From: Chthoniobacterales bacterium
GTDB taxonomy: Bacteria > Verrucomicrobiota > Verrucomicrobiia > Chthoniobacterales > JAATET01
DNA: 64,000 nucleotides
Assembly: GCA_015655545.1 (NCBI GenBank)
Contig: JAATET010000031.1
Coordinates: 82,068-146,067, forward strand
Reading direction: 5' to 3'
In this document: positions 33,335-40,330 of the stretch, piece after piece
Layout of the letters: the number at the start of each line of letters is the position of its first letter
Numbering within the stretch: the stretch's first letter is position 1
Made by a program: the position numbers and the translations under genes
The notes under the pieces: generated by a model
Told to the model about the DNA's origin: nothing
Database searches by the model: none
The model's input: only the letters and a program-made list of their open reading frames with translations

Positions 33335-33553
33335 CTAGCCAAGGACTTCCTTTTGCCGCTTGGCCATGGCTTCTCTGAAGAAGGAGCCGCCGTCGAAGTT
33401 TTCAAGCCCACGACGGAGCAACTCCTCGCCAATTTCTGCGGGGTTTTTTGCCGACAGACCTGTCTCGGCAAGAAGCTCCAGCAGCCGGTGCAACTCCGGA
33501 GTAACTGCCAGAGTCAGCGAACGCGTCTTCGCGACGTTTTTAGGGCGAGCCAT
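33335..33553 (-). CDS. Ribbon-helix-helix regulator
   Basis: This 72-residue protein reads RSLTLAVTPELHRLLELLAE then GLSAKNPAEIGEELLRRGLE, the strand-helix-helix of CopG/Arc-type DNA-binding proteins. A perfect 9-bp inverted repeat lies about 10 bp upstream of its start, as expected for an autorepressed operon. It is first in the operon with the GIY-YIG and AlbA-like genes and so probably represses them. Confidence 0.75.
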   Translation of the reverse strand: MARPKNVAKTRSLTLAVTPELHRLLELLAETGLSAKNPAEIGEELLRRGLENFDGGSFFREAMAKRQKEVLG

Positions 33554-33562
33554 AAAAACCCC

Positions 33563-33581
33563 ATAATAATGGCATTATTAT
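33563..33581. promoter_or_regulatory. Operator-like palindrome upstream of the RHH gene
   Basis: ATAATAATG and CATTATTAT are exact reverse complements separated by a single G. The site lies directly in front of the RHH start. The AT-rich palindrome could overlap a promoter -10 region. Confidence 0.65.
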
Positions 33582-33618
33582 CGGTTGCAATCCCAAGATT
33601 TTTGTTCCATTTTTAGCC

Positions 33619-33861
33619 ATGCCAATTGCTGGGGCAGGTAAGTTCTCGGTGAAATGTGCGGTGTGCGCGCATTGCGGCTCTCCGCTCCCCGCTAACGAAG
33701 ACGGAGAGTTTCACGGGAGCCTTCGTCCTTTTTGCGAGAATTGCTCCACTGAGCGGAAAAAAGCAGCGCGCGCGGCATTCGGCGCGCCGACCCGAGTCGG
33801 AAAGTGGCTGCTTGGACCGCGGGGACGTAGCCTACTTCGAGGCCCGGAAAAATTGCTCTAA
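33619..33861 (+). CDS. Small zinc-ribbon-like protein, uncertain
   Basis: This is an 80-residue ORF with Cys pairs (CAVCAHCGSPLP and PFCENCSTERKK) like a treble-clef or zinc ribbon in hypothetical mobile-element proteins. It is divergent from the RHH gene. The 3' end overlaps the convergent kinase gene by 30 bp. Codon quality is weak toward the end, so only the Cys motifs support it. Confidence 0.42.
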   Translation: MPIAGAGKFSVKCAVCAHCGSPLPANEDGEFHGSLRPFCENCSTERKKAARAAFGAPTRVGKWLLGPRGRSLLRGPEKLL

Positions 33862-34872
33862 CGCGGCGTGGCACTTACTGGCCGCGACTGAGGTAGGCGT
33901 TCCGTTCAATCGGATTCGAGGTTTGGCTCCTACTCCCAAACTTGTCGCTGACCATTCATGTTTTCGAGGGGAATGAGTCTTTCGTATCACCTCAATACGT
34001 CTGCTTCCTTTCTCGCGTCTCCATATCTCCAAGTCTCCAGACGCCTCGTAGAGCCATGCAGGACCATTCTCGATTTTTCCGACACACTGGGCGATGGCAA
34101 CTGGATCGTCGAAGCGCTGGGAGGGTTCGTCATTTAGAAGCTTGCGGACAAGCCTCCTCCAGCCATCTGGGATGTGAGGGAGCCACCACAACCGAAAGGC
34201 AAATCCCGGAACGGACAAGGCGGTTGCTTGGTCGCCAATCGAGTCCGTAAAGTCCTCGAAAAAATCTGCGCCATGCAAAAGGCGATAAATTGTCATTCCC
34301 AATGCCCATTGGTCTGACTTGATTGTGGTAAAGTCGTCGCGAAATACTTCTGGTGCCAGATGTGTGATATATCCCCTCGCAGAGGCATATCCAAAAACAA
34401 GCTTGTCGGTCACCAAGCCGAAGTCGCCGATTTTGTAAGACCCGTTTTTGCGCAAAATATTCGAAGGCTTGATGTCGCGGTGAATCATGCCGCGGGCGTG
34501 TATGGCATGCAGTCCCTGGCTGACGTGAATCACGACTGTTTTAAGGTCATCCAAGGGCATCGGCCCTGAAATGTAGTCCTCGACAAGCGAACCTTCACAC
34601 AGCTCCATAGCGAGGTGGATTTCAGTTCCATCCTGTGACCTCGCCAACTGTTTGACCTCCACAACATGCGGACCGTGCGCGTCATGGAGACGTTGACCTT
34701 CGTCGAGCAAATTTGCAGCGCGAGTAGTCCAATCTCCTGTGCTTTCCCCCGGAAGACGCTTCATCATCTTCACCGCGAGTTTACCGAGGACGGGTTCGCT
34801 AGCTTCGAAGACCTCCCCGAACGCACCCTCTCCGAGCTTTTTCCCGATGGTTAACGAGGCGAAAAGGTCCAT
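33832..34872 (-). CDS. Serine/threonine protein kinase (Hanks type)
   Basis: This is a complete eukaryote-like kinase domain: IGKKLGEGAFGEVFEA (Gly loop), LAVKMMKRL (Lys), GMIHRDIKPSNIL (catalytic loop), IGDFGLVTD (metal) and THLAPEVFRDD (APE). The roughly 60 residues after the kinase core are basic and unrecognised, with no membrane helix. It is the last gene of the six-gene operon beginning at 39539, starting 1 bp after the preceding stop. It may regulate the operon's enzymes by phosphorylation. Confidence 0.9.
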   Translation of the reverse strand: MDLFASLTIGKKLGEGAFGEVFEASEPVLGKLAVKMMKRLPGESTGDWTTRAANLLDEGQRLHDAHGPHVVEVKQLARSQDGTEIHLAMELCEGSLVEDYISGPMPLDDLKTVVIHVSQGLHAIHARGMIHRDIKPSNILRKNGSYKIGDFGLVTDKLVFGYASARGYITHLAPEVFRDDFTTIKSDQWALGMTIYRLLHGADFFEDFTDSIGDQATALSVPGFAFRLWWLPHIPDGWRRLVRKLLNDEPSQRFDDPVAIAQCVGKIENGPAWLYEASGDLEIWRREKGSRRIEVIRKTHSPRKHEWSATSLGVGAKPRIRLNGTPTSVAASKCHAALEQFFRASK

Positions 34873-34873
34873 T

Positions 34874-35332
34874 TCACTCTGGATTCCCAGCTAGAATCTG
34901 AAGGCATGCTTGCCGATACTTTTTCGCAAGACTTTCACAGCCTTGCTGTTTCCAAAAACTGTTGTCGGAAAGATATTCTTGCGGTTTGCGGTCTCCAAAA
35001 GTGCGTCCCACAACAGCAGGTGCCAGCAAGGTGACGTTTGATACGCTTCCCGCCACTATTACCGCGATACCGCGGACTTCTGCTGATTCAAGATGGGCCA
35101 ATTTCATCCCCATCGAATATGCACTTCCACGAACGTAACAATTTTCGACGTTTGCTTCCCGTAGCACCGTTCGAAGTTGCTCGGCGATGGAGCAGAGCTG
35201 AGCGGCGCGCGTCCCGGAGCCCAAGGTTAACGTCCGGGCCGTCGTGACCGTGACTGTCCGGTCTGCCTCAAAATTTCCGATAACCAGGTCGATGTGGTCG
35301 CCGCCTGTTACGATTCCACATTCAATGCTCAT
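34874..35332 (-). CDS. Small protein with possible RNase H/RuvC-like fold
   Basis: I do not recognise this 152-aa protein. It begins CGIVTGGDHIDLVIGNFEAD, then a helix (RAAQLCSIAEQLRTVLREAN) and NCYVRGSAYSMGMKLAHLES. This order of a beta-hairpin with Asp, a helix, and a strand followed by a small-residue turn resembles RuvC-like nuclease inhibitors or resolvases, but only some acidic positions can be placed. It overlaps the dNK gene by 4 bp (ATGA) and precedes the kinase by 1 bp. Confidence 0.6.
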   Translation of the reverse strand: MSIECGIVTGGDHIDLVIGNFEADRTVTVTTARTLTLGSGTRAAQLCSIAEQLRTVLREANVENCYVRGSAYSMGMKLAHLESAEVRGIAVIVAGSVSNVTLLAPAVVGRTFGDRKPQEYLSDNSFWKQQGCESLAKKYRQACLQILAGNPE

Positions 35333-35904
35333 ATTGTAATTCCTTCCGGGAGATGTGGCGTGAGCCGTTCCAAGATAACTTCAGGACTGTCCTCGGCGTC
35401 CACGTTAAGCACGACAACGTTCGGCAATAGTGACCGAAGGTGTTCGTCATAAAACGAGCTGAGTCTAACGAGATACGGTAACGTCATCGAGGCTTCAACG
35501 TCCCGGCCACGGGCATGAACCCGAGAAAGCGCCAATTCGGGCTCGACCCGAAGATGAAAGCATATTTCTGGCACGGAAACACGGGTCGCGAGGAGGTCGT
35601 AGAGTTGTTCGAACGAGGGCAAAAAGAGGCCCTCTAAGTTGCAGCGCGCGAAAACAACGTCTTTCGCTAGCGCAAAATCCGATATCGATTTTGCCGTGAT
35701 GACTTCCTTGAATAGTTGATGGTAGTGGAGAAGGAGGAACGCGAACTCCGTCTGGGTCGCAAATCGAACAGGGTCGCGGTAAAAGTCTTCCAAGAAAGGG
35801 CATCCCGAGATGTCCTCCTCGATGGCAGTCCCACCGACGCTCTCAGCAAGTAACCTCGCCATGGTCGTTTTGCCCGACCCGATGATGCCCTCGAATGCGA
35901 TCAC
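35329..35904 (-). CDS. Deoxynucleoside kinase-like protein
   Basis: A GTG at 35904, overlapping the DUF7002 stop (GTGA), gives a protein beginning VIAFEGIIGSGKTTMARLLA, with the P-loop at residue 6 as in deoxynucleoside kinases. The lid-type region reads SRVHARGRDVEASMTLPYLV and VRLSSFYDEHL. The ORF track extends to 36012, inside the upstream gene. Such enzymes phosphorylate deoxynucleosides to monophosphates. Within this operon it could feed substrate to the PurZ-like enzyme or recycle its product. Confidence 0.82.
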   Translation of the reverse strand: MIAFEGIIGSGKTTMARLLAESVGGTAIEEDISGCPFLEDFYRDPVRFATQTEFAFLLLHYHQLFKEVITAKSISDFALAKDVVFARCNLEGLFLPSFEQLYDLLATRVSVPEICFHLRVEPELALSRVHARGRDVEASMTLPYLVRLSSFYDEHLRSLLPNVVVLNVDAEDSPEVILERLTPHLPEGITI

Positions 35905-36536
35905 GAGCTTTTTTGAATTCTCATCGTGGCACCGTAGTTTCCAAAATTGGGCACGCCGTAGCGGATAGCGCATTCCACAACTGCGTCGGCCTCCCCGCGT
36001 TTTTTCGCCCATTCGGCAAACGGGCAGTCAGCGAGCGGAACAAATTTTGCGGGACTTCTCGGATGGGGCACGGGAAGGCAATTCCCAGTGTTCATAGGAG
36101 TGAGATAGGTCTCTGCAGCGTGCTCGCCCAGCACCTTGCTAGATTCCACCTCCAGAACGCAATGGCTGAGACGGCGATAGGCTCGCCCGCCAAGCAGACG
36201 GCTTAATCTTTCCTCGCTGACCCAAAAAAAGGTAAAACCGTTGAGGAGGTAATACCATTCGCTAGGAGTGGCACCGGTGAGACATTTCAAAAGTCGAGCA
36301 TCGCTCATCGGCTTTTGGTCGCGAATCACTACCTTCCCATGCGTTGGGTGAGTCAGCGTGATGTTTTGAGGCCGATGACTCCGCTCAATCTGCGAGCGCC
36401 GCGGCTCCTCTACCTCGTAGAGGTCAAGCAAGCCAGTGGTGCTGAGTAGGCCATGCTTGCAAATGCTGTCATATGCACCTTCCTCGGCCATGTGATACAG
36501 CTTGGGATAGTGGTCGCAAAATTCTTCTGTCGTCAT
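35901..36536 (-). CDS. DUF7002-like protein, possible ADP-ribosyltransferase fold
   Basis: The protein starts at ATG 36536, 1 bp after the preceding stop, and begins MTTEEFCDHYPKLYHMAEEG followed by SICKHGLLSTTGLLDL. The LYHM...GLLST pattern is that of DUF7002 and resembles the NAD-binding entry of DarT and RNA 2'-phosphotransferase-type ARTs (YH...I...GL). Later motifs include NGFTFFWVSEERLSRLLGG and HCVLEVESSKVL. A macrodomain, the usual eraser of ADP-ribose, is encoded in the same operon. The catalytic Glu cannot be fixed from sequence alone. Confidence 0.72.
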   Translation of the reverse strand: MTTEEFCDHYPKLYHMAEEGAYDSICKHGLLSTTGLLDLYEVEEPRRSQIERSHRPQNITLTHPTHGKVVIRDQKPMSDARLLKCLTGATPSEWYYLLNGFTFFWVSEERLSRLLGGRAYRRLSHCVLEVESSKVLGEHAAETYLTPMNTGNCLPVPHPRSPAKFVPLADCPFAEWAKKRGEADAVVECAIRYGVPNFGNYGATMRIQKSS

Positions 36537-36537
36537 T

Positions 36538-38145
36538 TTACCATTGCCGCCGGTCGATGATTGCACGGTCATGAAATCGAGTTGAGATTAAACTCACCGG
36601 AGCATTCGTGACGTGCTCGACCTCGTTAATAAATTGAATGGTGCTATCCGAAAGCTGTTCGAACCGTCGAGCGTCACGGTTACCTTTGTCGATGTAGTCC
36701 GCGAACGTGAGGGCAATATCGGTCGGGGCGTTCAAGGAAGCCGAGCGGCAAATCAACGGCCAATCGAACTTGCTGATTCGACGCGGGCGATTTGTCGTCG
36801 ATGTCCGTTCGCATTTCTCCAATTCGGGCAACGAAAGACCACTTCGTTTGGCGACCTCGGCCAAATCGATTTCGCCGGACATTACTCCCGAAGTGCTCCC
36901 CTCCGGAGATTGGACGCGAATGGGATAAGTGCGGCAAACCATAACGATTCTTCGCACACATCGAGGCGAAAGCCCGCTCTCCGAAAGGCATGCGGCAGCC
37001 GTTGTATCCCGGGATGTGGCGTTGGGGTAATCAGGGCCGTGGAACAAACTCAACCCCGTGCCTTGAGTTCCTTCCAACAAAATGCGGCCACCATCGCATC
37101 TGACATGGTTGATGGCGTCGATTCCGAGCTGGATGAATGCCTTAAACTCGGGAACATCCTTCGCAAAGAGGGTTTTCTTTTGGCGCTCGATGCGCCGAAT
37201 GGCCGCGCGTCCAACACCACTCCCGGTAGAACCGATGGTGTTTCGAAGGCCCTTTTGCTCGCGAGCGATATCGTCCTTTTGGATGACGATTGCCATAGGG
37301 TCGATGACCAACCGTTCGTGACCGACTTTGCACTCTGATATTTCGCGAAGAAGTGTGGCTTTGTTAATCGCAGCCCCGGCGCCGATCAGAAGTTTGGCGT
37401 TCGACGACCGGGTGCCGGAAGGAAGTTGATGAAAAGTGTAAGGCTCAGGCTCCTCATAGACCTTATGTCCGGCATTGGGACCTCCAACGCGTATCAAAAG
37501 TTTATATTCGCGGGCCAAAAACGACGCAATCTGGCCCTTTCCCTCGCTCCCATATTGGCCTCCCACAATCACATCGACGAGGGCAGCTCCAGTATTTTTG
37601 AAAAGACCTACGTGACTTGCTGCGAGAGTTAGCGCGTCTTGTTCATTGTAGATGTCGGTATTGATGACCAAATCTGCATCCTTGGCCAGCTCGGGAACAT
37701 CCCTTTCAACTTGATGCTTGGAAATCTCTTTGAAACTTTTGGTTTCCTTAACAGCCTCTACCGGACGGGTGGCCATTCTCGCAGCCAAAATATCATCATC
37801 TTTGACATCCAAATGGATGTGAAACACCCGCGAGCCATAACCACGACGGATATTTTGAACCTGTGATTTCGCTCGAACGCAATCCAGCACGACTCCCCTG
37901 GCGTTTGGCTCCCGGAGGGCCATTCTATATAAGTCGTCGGAGATCCATCGGCCACTCGTTTTCTTGTCGAGAGCAGCACCGAACTCCTGAAGTTCGTCCC
38001 GTCCTGCCGATTCTTTATTTAAGCGGGCGAGTAGAAGAGCGCTCGAACGGGCGTGTTGGAAGCCGTAACGCGCATTCAATCCCTTCGCCAAGGTGGTCTT
38101 TCCACAGCAGACTCTTCCAGAAAGAATAATGAGGAGTTCTGCCAT
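36538..38145 (-). CDS. Nucleotide kinase fused to PurA/PurZ-like adenylosuccinate synthetase
   Basis: Residues 1-185 are a P-loop kinase (ILSGRVCCGKTTLAKGL, IHLDVKDDDILAARMATRPV) of nucleoside-monophosphate type. Residues 188-535 align with PurA throughout: GGQYGSEGKGQIASFL, GGPNAGHKVYEE, IGSTGSGVGRAA, LLEGTQGTGLSLFHG, NATSRDTTAAA and PTDIALTFADY. PurA has WGDEGKGK with a catalytic Asp; here it is YGSEGKGQ. As I recall, phage PurZ, which makes the 2-aminoadenine precursor from dGMP and Asp, carries the same Asp-to-Ser change. The synthetase part is somewhat shorter than PurA. It overlaps no gene upstream (23-bp gap). Confidence 0.83.
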   Translation of the reverse strand: MAELLIILSGRVCCGKTTLAKGLNARYGFQHARSSALLLARLNKESAGRDELQEFGAALDKKTSGRWISDDLYRMALREPNARGVVLDCVRAKSQVQNIRRGYGSRVFHIHLDVKDDDILAARMATRPVEAVKETKSFKEISKHQVERDVPELAKDADLVINTDIYNEQDALTLAASHVGLFKNTGAALVDVIVGGQYGSEGKGQIASFLAREYKLLIRVGGPNAGHKVYEEPEPYTFHQLPSGTRSSNAKLLIGAGAAINKATLLREISECKVGHERLVIDPMAIVIQKDDIAREQKGLRNTIGSTGSGVGRAAIRRIERQKKTLFAKDVPEFKAFIQLGIDAINHVRCDGGRILLEGTQGTGLSLFHGPDYPNATSRDTTAAACLSESGLSPRCVRRIVMVCRTYPIRVQSPEGSTSGVMSGEIDLAEVAKRSGLSLPELEKCERTSTTNRPRRISKFDWPLICRSASLNAPTDIALTFADYIDKGNRDARRFEQLSDSTIQFINEVEHVTNAPVSLISTRFHDRAIIDRRQW

Positions 38146-38168
38146 TAGACATTCGGTGACAGGAGCGA

Positions 38169-39539
38169 CTAGAAGAGCGTTTGCTGAGCGGGATTTCCTT
38201 GGACTGCCTCACGAGCGTCAGGGAGTTCGTAAACCCGCACCTTCACACCGCGCTCGCAGAGTTCACTACGAATAATTTCGGAAACCATAGACCAATCTCC
38301 TCCGCCATATCCAGTTCCGATTTTTGGCAAATGAACGGACGCTCCGGTTTGAAGTGCCAATCTCGCAAGGTCTTCCAGACATTTACTCAGCGCCACATAA
38401 CTCAACCGGTTAATGCCGCGCTCGCCGTAGCCTTTTTGCGCAATCATCTGAAAAACTTGCAGCTCCTTGCTCGCGCTCGATACGAAAGTGCTGCCTAGAG
38501 ACAACTTCAACGTTCTCTTCAGGATTGCGGATTTAAAATTGCGCTCAACATCAGGATATTTGGACGCTATTGCGGCTCCGAAGCCTCTGCCCCACGTGAG
38601 TGCTTTATCATTCACGACATGAGCAATAATTTTGATGCCTGCTCCCACGGGGTTGGTAGCGTCTCCTTTCACGACTAAAGGATTCGGAGGCACCTCGCCC
38701 GGCACGGCAGGCCGACAGATACCTACGACCCTCGGGAGAACTCTTCCCACGTAAGACGGCAAGCCAACGCACTCGACGTGCATTTCACCTACTTTCGCGG
38801 ACCACTGCTCGTTCGCAGCATCAGTAAAGCCAATGGCCGTGCAGTTTCTGACAACCGAGAAATCGGGAACCTGCTGTCCCACCAGCCACTTCTGAGCCCT
38901 CTCAAGATTACCTCGGACGTAATCCACCCGATACTTGGAACTGCTGGTCTCGGTCCCGTTCGTAGATGCGGAAAAAATGAATGCGGGTTCACTGGTGAGA
39001 TGCATCCAACGGAGCATCAGGGATTCGGAAGAAGTTGCGAATTTGGAGCGCAGCTCCACCACGTCGCGGATAGAAATATGCCGGTTGGCGAGTTCTTCGA
39101 AGCTTCCAATCGGCATCAGAAGCTCGGCAGCCGCAAGATTGCAGAGCATCTCCAATTGCCAGTCGTCAGCTTTCATCTCGTGCTTGGCAGCGCGATTTCG
39201 GACTTGATCCGAGCAATCTGGAAAGAGTGTGTGGGCGATTTCGTGAGCAACGGAGTAATTAATGCGCGCTCGCGACCTCAGGGGATTGAACTCGATGCGG
39301 ACCTTGCCCCCTGAGACAGGCAGCGTCCTCGCTTCCCTGATATTTTCATTGGGCGACACCTCCAGATTGAGCCTGTCTGCGAGTTCAAATGGATTGTAGG
39401 GCGGTCCCGTCCATCCCTGCTCCCGAGCCCGCAGGACCATGGTCCTTGCCTTTGAGAGGATGACGTCAATCGGGTCGCGGTCGCCCGCGAGGAGCTTCAC
39501 CGATTTGTTGCTCCAATTGACTGCGGATTGTCTCGCCAC
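38169..39539 (-). CDS. ImmA/IrrE metallopeptidase fused to a macrodomain
   Basis: This 456-aa protein has an IrrE/ImmA-type zinc protease at residues 30-180: PFELADRLNLEVS, then YSVAHEIAHTLFPD with the HExxH zinc site, and LCNLAAAELLMPIGSF. After a middle region, residues 295-440 form a macrodomain: VVKGDATNPVGAGIKIIAHV, WGRGFGAAIASKYPD and HLPKIGTGYGGGDWSMVSEI. This matches the ADP-ribose-binding loops, with the DarG-like GIGTG motif as PKIGTGYGG. It is first in the six-gene operon. The protease could cleave a repressor; the macrodomain could remove ADP-ribose or bind a nucleotide signal. Confidence 0.88.
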   Translation of the reverse strand: MARQSAVNWSNKSVKLLAGDRDPIDVILSKARTMVLRAREQGWTGPPYNPFELADRLNLEVSPNENIREARTLPVSGGKVRIEFNPLRSRARINYSVAHEIAHTLFPDCSDQVRNRAAKHEMKADDWQLEMLCNLAAAELLMPIGSFEELANRHISIRDVVELRSKFATSSESLMLRWMHLTSEPAFIFSASTNGTETSSSKYRVDYVRGNLERAQKWLVGQQVPDFSVVRNCTAIGFTDAANEQWSAKVGEMHVECVGLPSYVGRVLPRVVGICRPAVPGEVPPNPLVVKGDATNPVGAGIKIIAHVVNDKALTWGRGFGAAIASKYPDVERNFKSAILKRTLKLSLGSTFVSSASKELQVFQMIAQKGYGERGINRLSYVALSKCLEDLARLALQTGASVHLPKIGTGYGGGDWSMVSEIIRSELCERGVKVRVYELPDAREAVQGNPAQQTLF

Positions 39540-39665
39540 GCCTCATAATCTGCAATCGGCGCGAGCGATAGCAACCGCATTCAGCGGCGCGAGGCAAATT
39601 GTGCTGTTCGGCCGGGGAAACAAGCCGCTGTTGTGGCACGCGAGAGCGACGGGTAAGATGCGCGG

Positions 39666-40124
39666 ATGAGACATTCCCATCGAAACGTTGTTTATGCCGC
39701 CAATGCAGACGGCAAATGCTTTTACTGCCACCAAAGCATCGACGGTGCCTCGTTATCGATTGCGACCGTCGACCACGTTTGGCCCGACTCCCTGCGAGGT
39801 TCGAGCAGACCATGCAATTTAATCCCAGCATGCCATAGCTGTAATTCAAAAAGGGGAGATGCCGTTCCGGATTTCTTCAAGTTGAGCTTGGACGAACTGG
39901 AGAAATTGCTCGCAGCCGGAACTCCTCCGACATGGCTAGCGCAGGACCCGAACGGGAATGTGTTCGTAAAGAAAGGCTATGACCGCGACCGATTCCTCAG
40001 AGATTTATACTGCCTCGTCAACAAACTGGCCGCCGCGGTGATTAAGGAGCGCGGGGACAACATCAAAATACTGCGAGACGGTGAAATTAAAAAAACTTAC
40101 TACTGCGATCTCCTAAACGAATAG
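39666..40124 (+). CDS. HNH endonuclease
   Basis: This 152-aa protein carries an HNH motif with zinc cysteines: GKCFYCHQSID, ATVDHVWPDSLRGSSRPCNL and IPACHSCNSKRGD. The His of VDHVWP, the Asn of CNLIPA and the later CHSCNSKR follow the family order. Metal-dependent DNA nicking or cutting is expected. It is divergent from the macrodomain/PurZ operon and may belong with the DUF1173 gene downstream. Confidence 0.82.
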   Translation: MRHSHRNVVYAANADGKCFYCHQSIDGASLSIATVDHVWPDSLRGSSRPCNLIPACHSCNSKRGDAVPDFFKLSLDELEKLLAAGTPPTWLAQDPNGNVFVKKGYDRDRFLRDLYCLVNKLAAAVIKERGDNIKILRDGEIKKTYYCDLLNE

Positions 40125-40154
40125 ACCGACCGTTGATTGAACATTGAAGGGGTA

Positions 40155-40325
40155 ATGTCAAAAAACACCCGTATTTTGGTTGTGATGACGATTGCGATAT
40201 CCGCAGTCGCTACAATTGCGGCGGCTTTCAACTCCGTAAGTCGCCGCCAGCACCAGCGAAACGCTTCGCTGGAACCTTCTCATCTTGGAGGCTCCCAGCC
40301 GGACTTCAACACTCAGCGGAGGTGA
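40155..40325 (+). CDS. Small single-pass membrane protein, uncertain
   Basis: The ATG at 40155 follows AAGGGG by 2 bp or so and gives 56 residues beginning MSKNTRILVVMTIAISAVAT, a single hydrophobic helix with a basic tail. Its stop codon lies inside the Shine-Dalgarno region of the DUF1173 gene. The family is not recognised. Confidence 0.4.
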   Translation: MSKNTRILVVMTIAISAVATIAAAFNSVSRRQHQRNASLEPSHLGGSQPDFNTQRR

Positions 40326-40330
40326 TGGGA

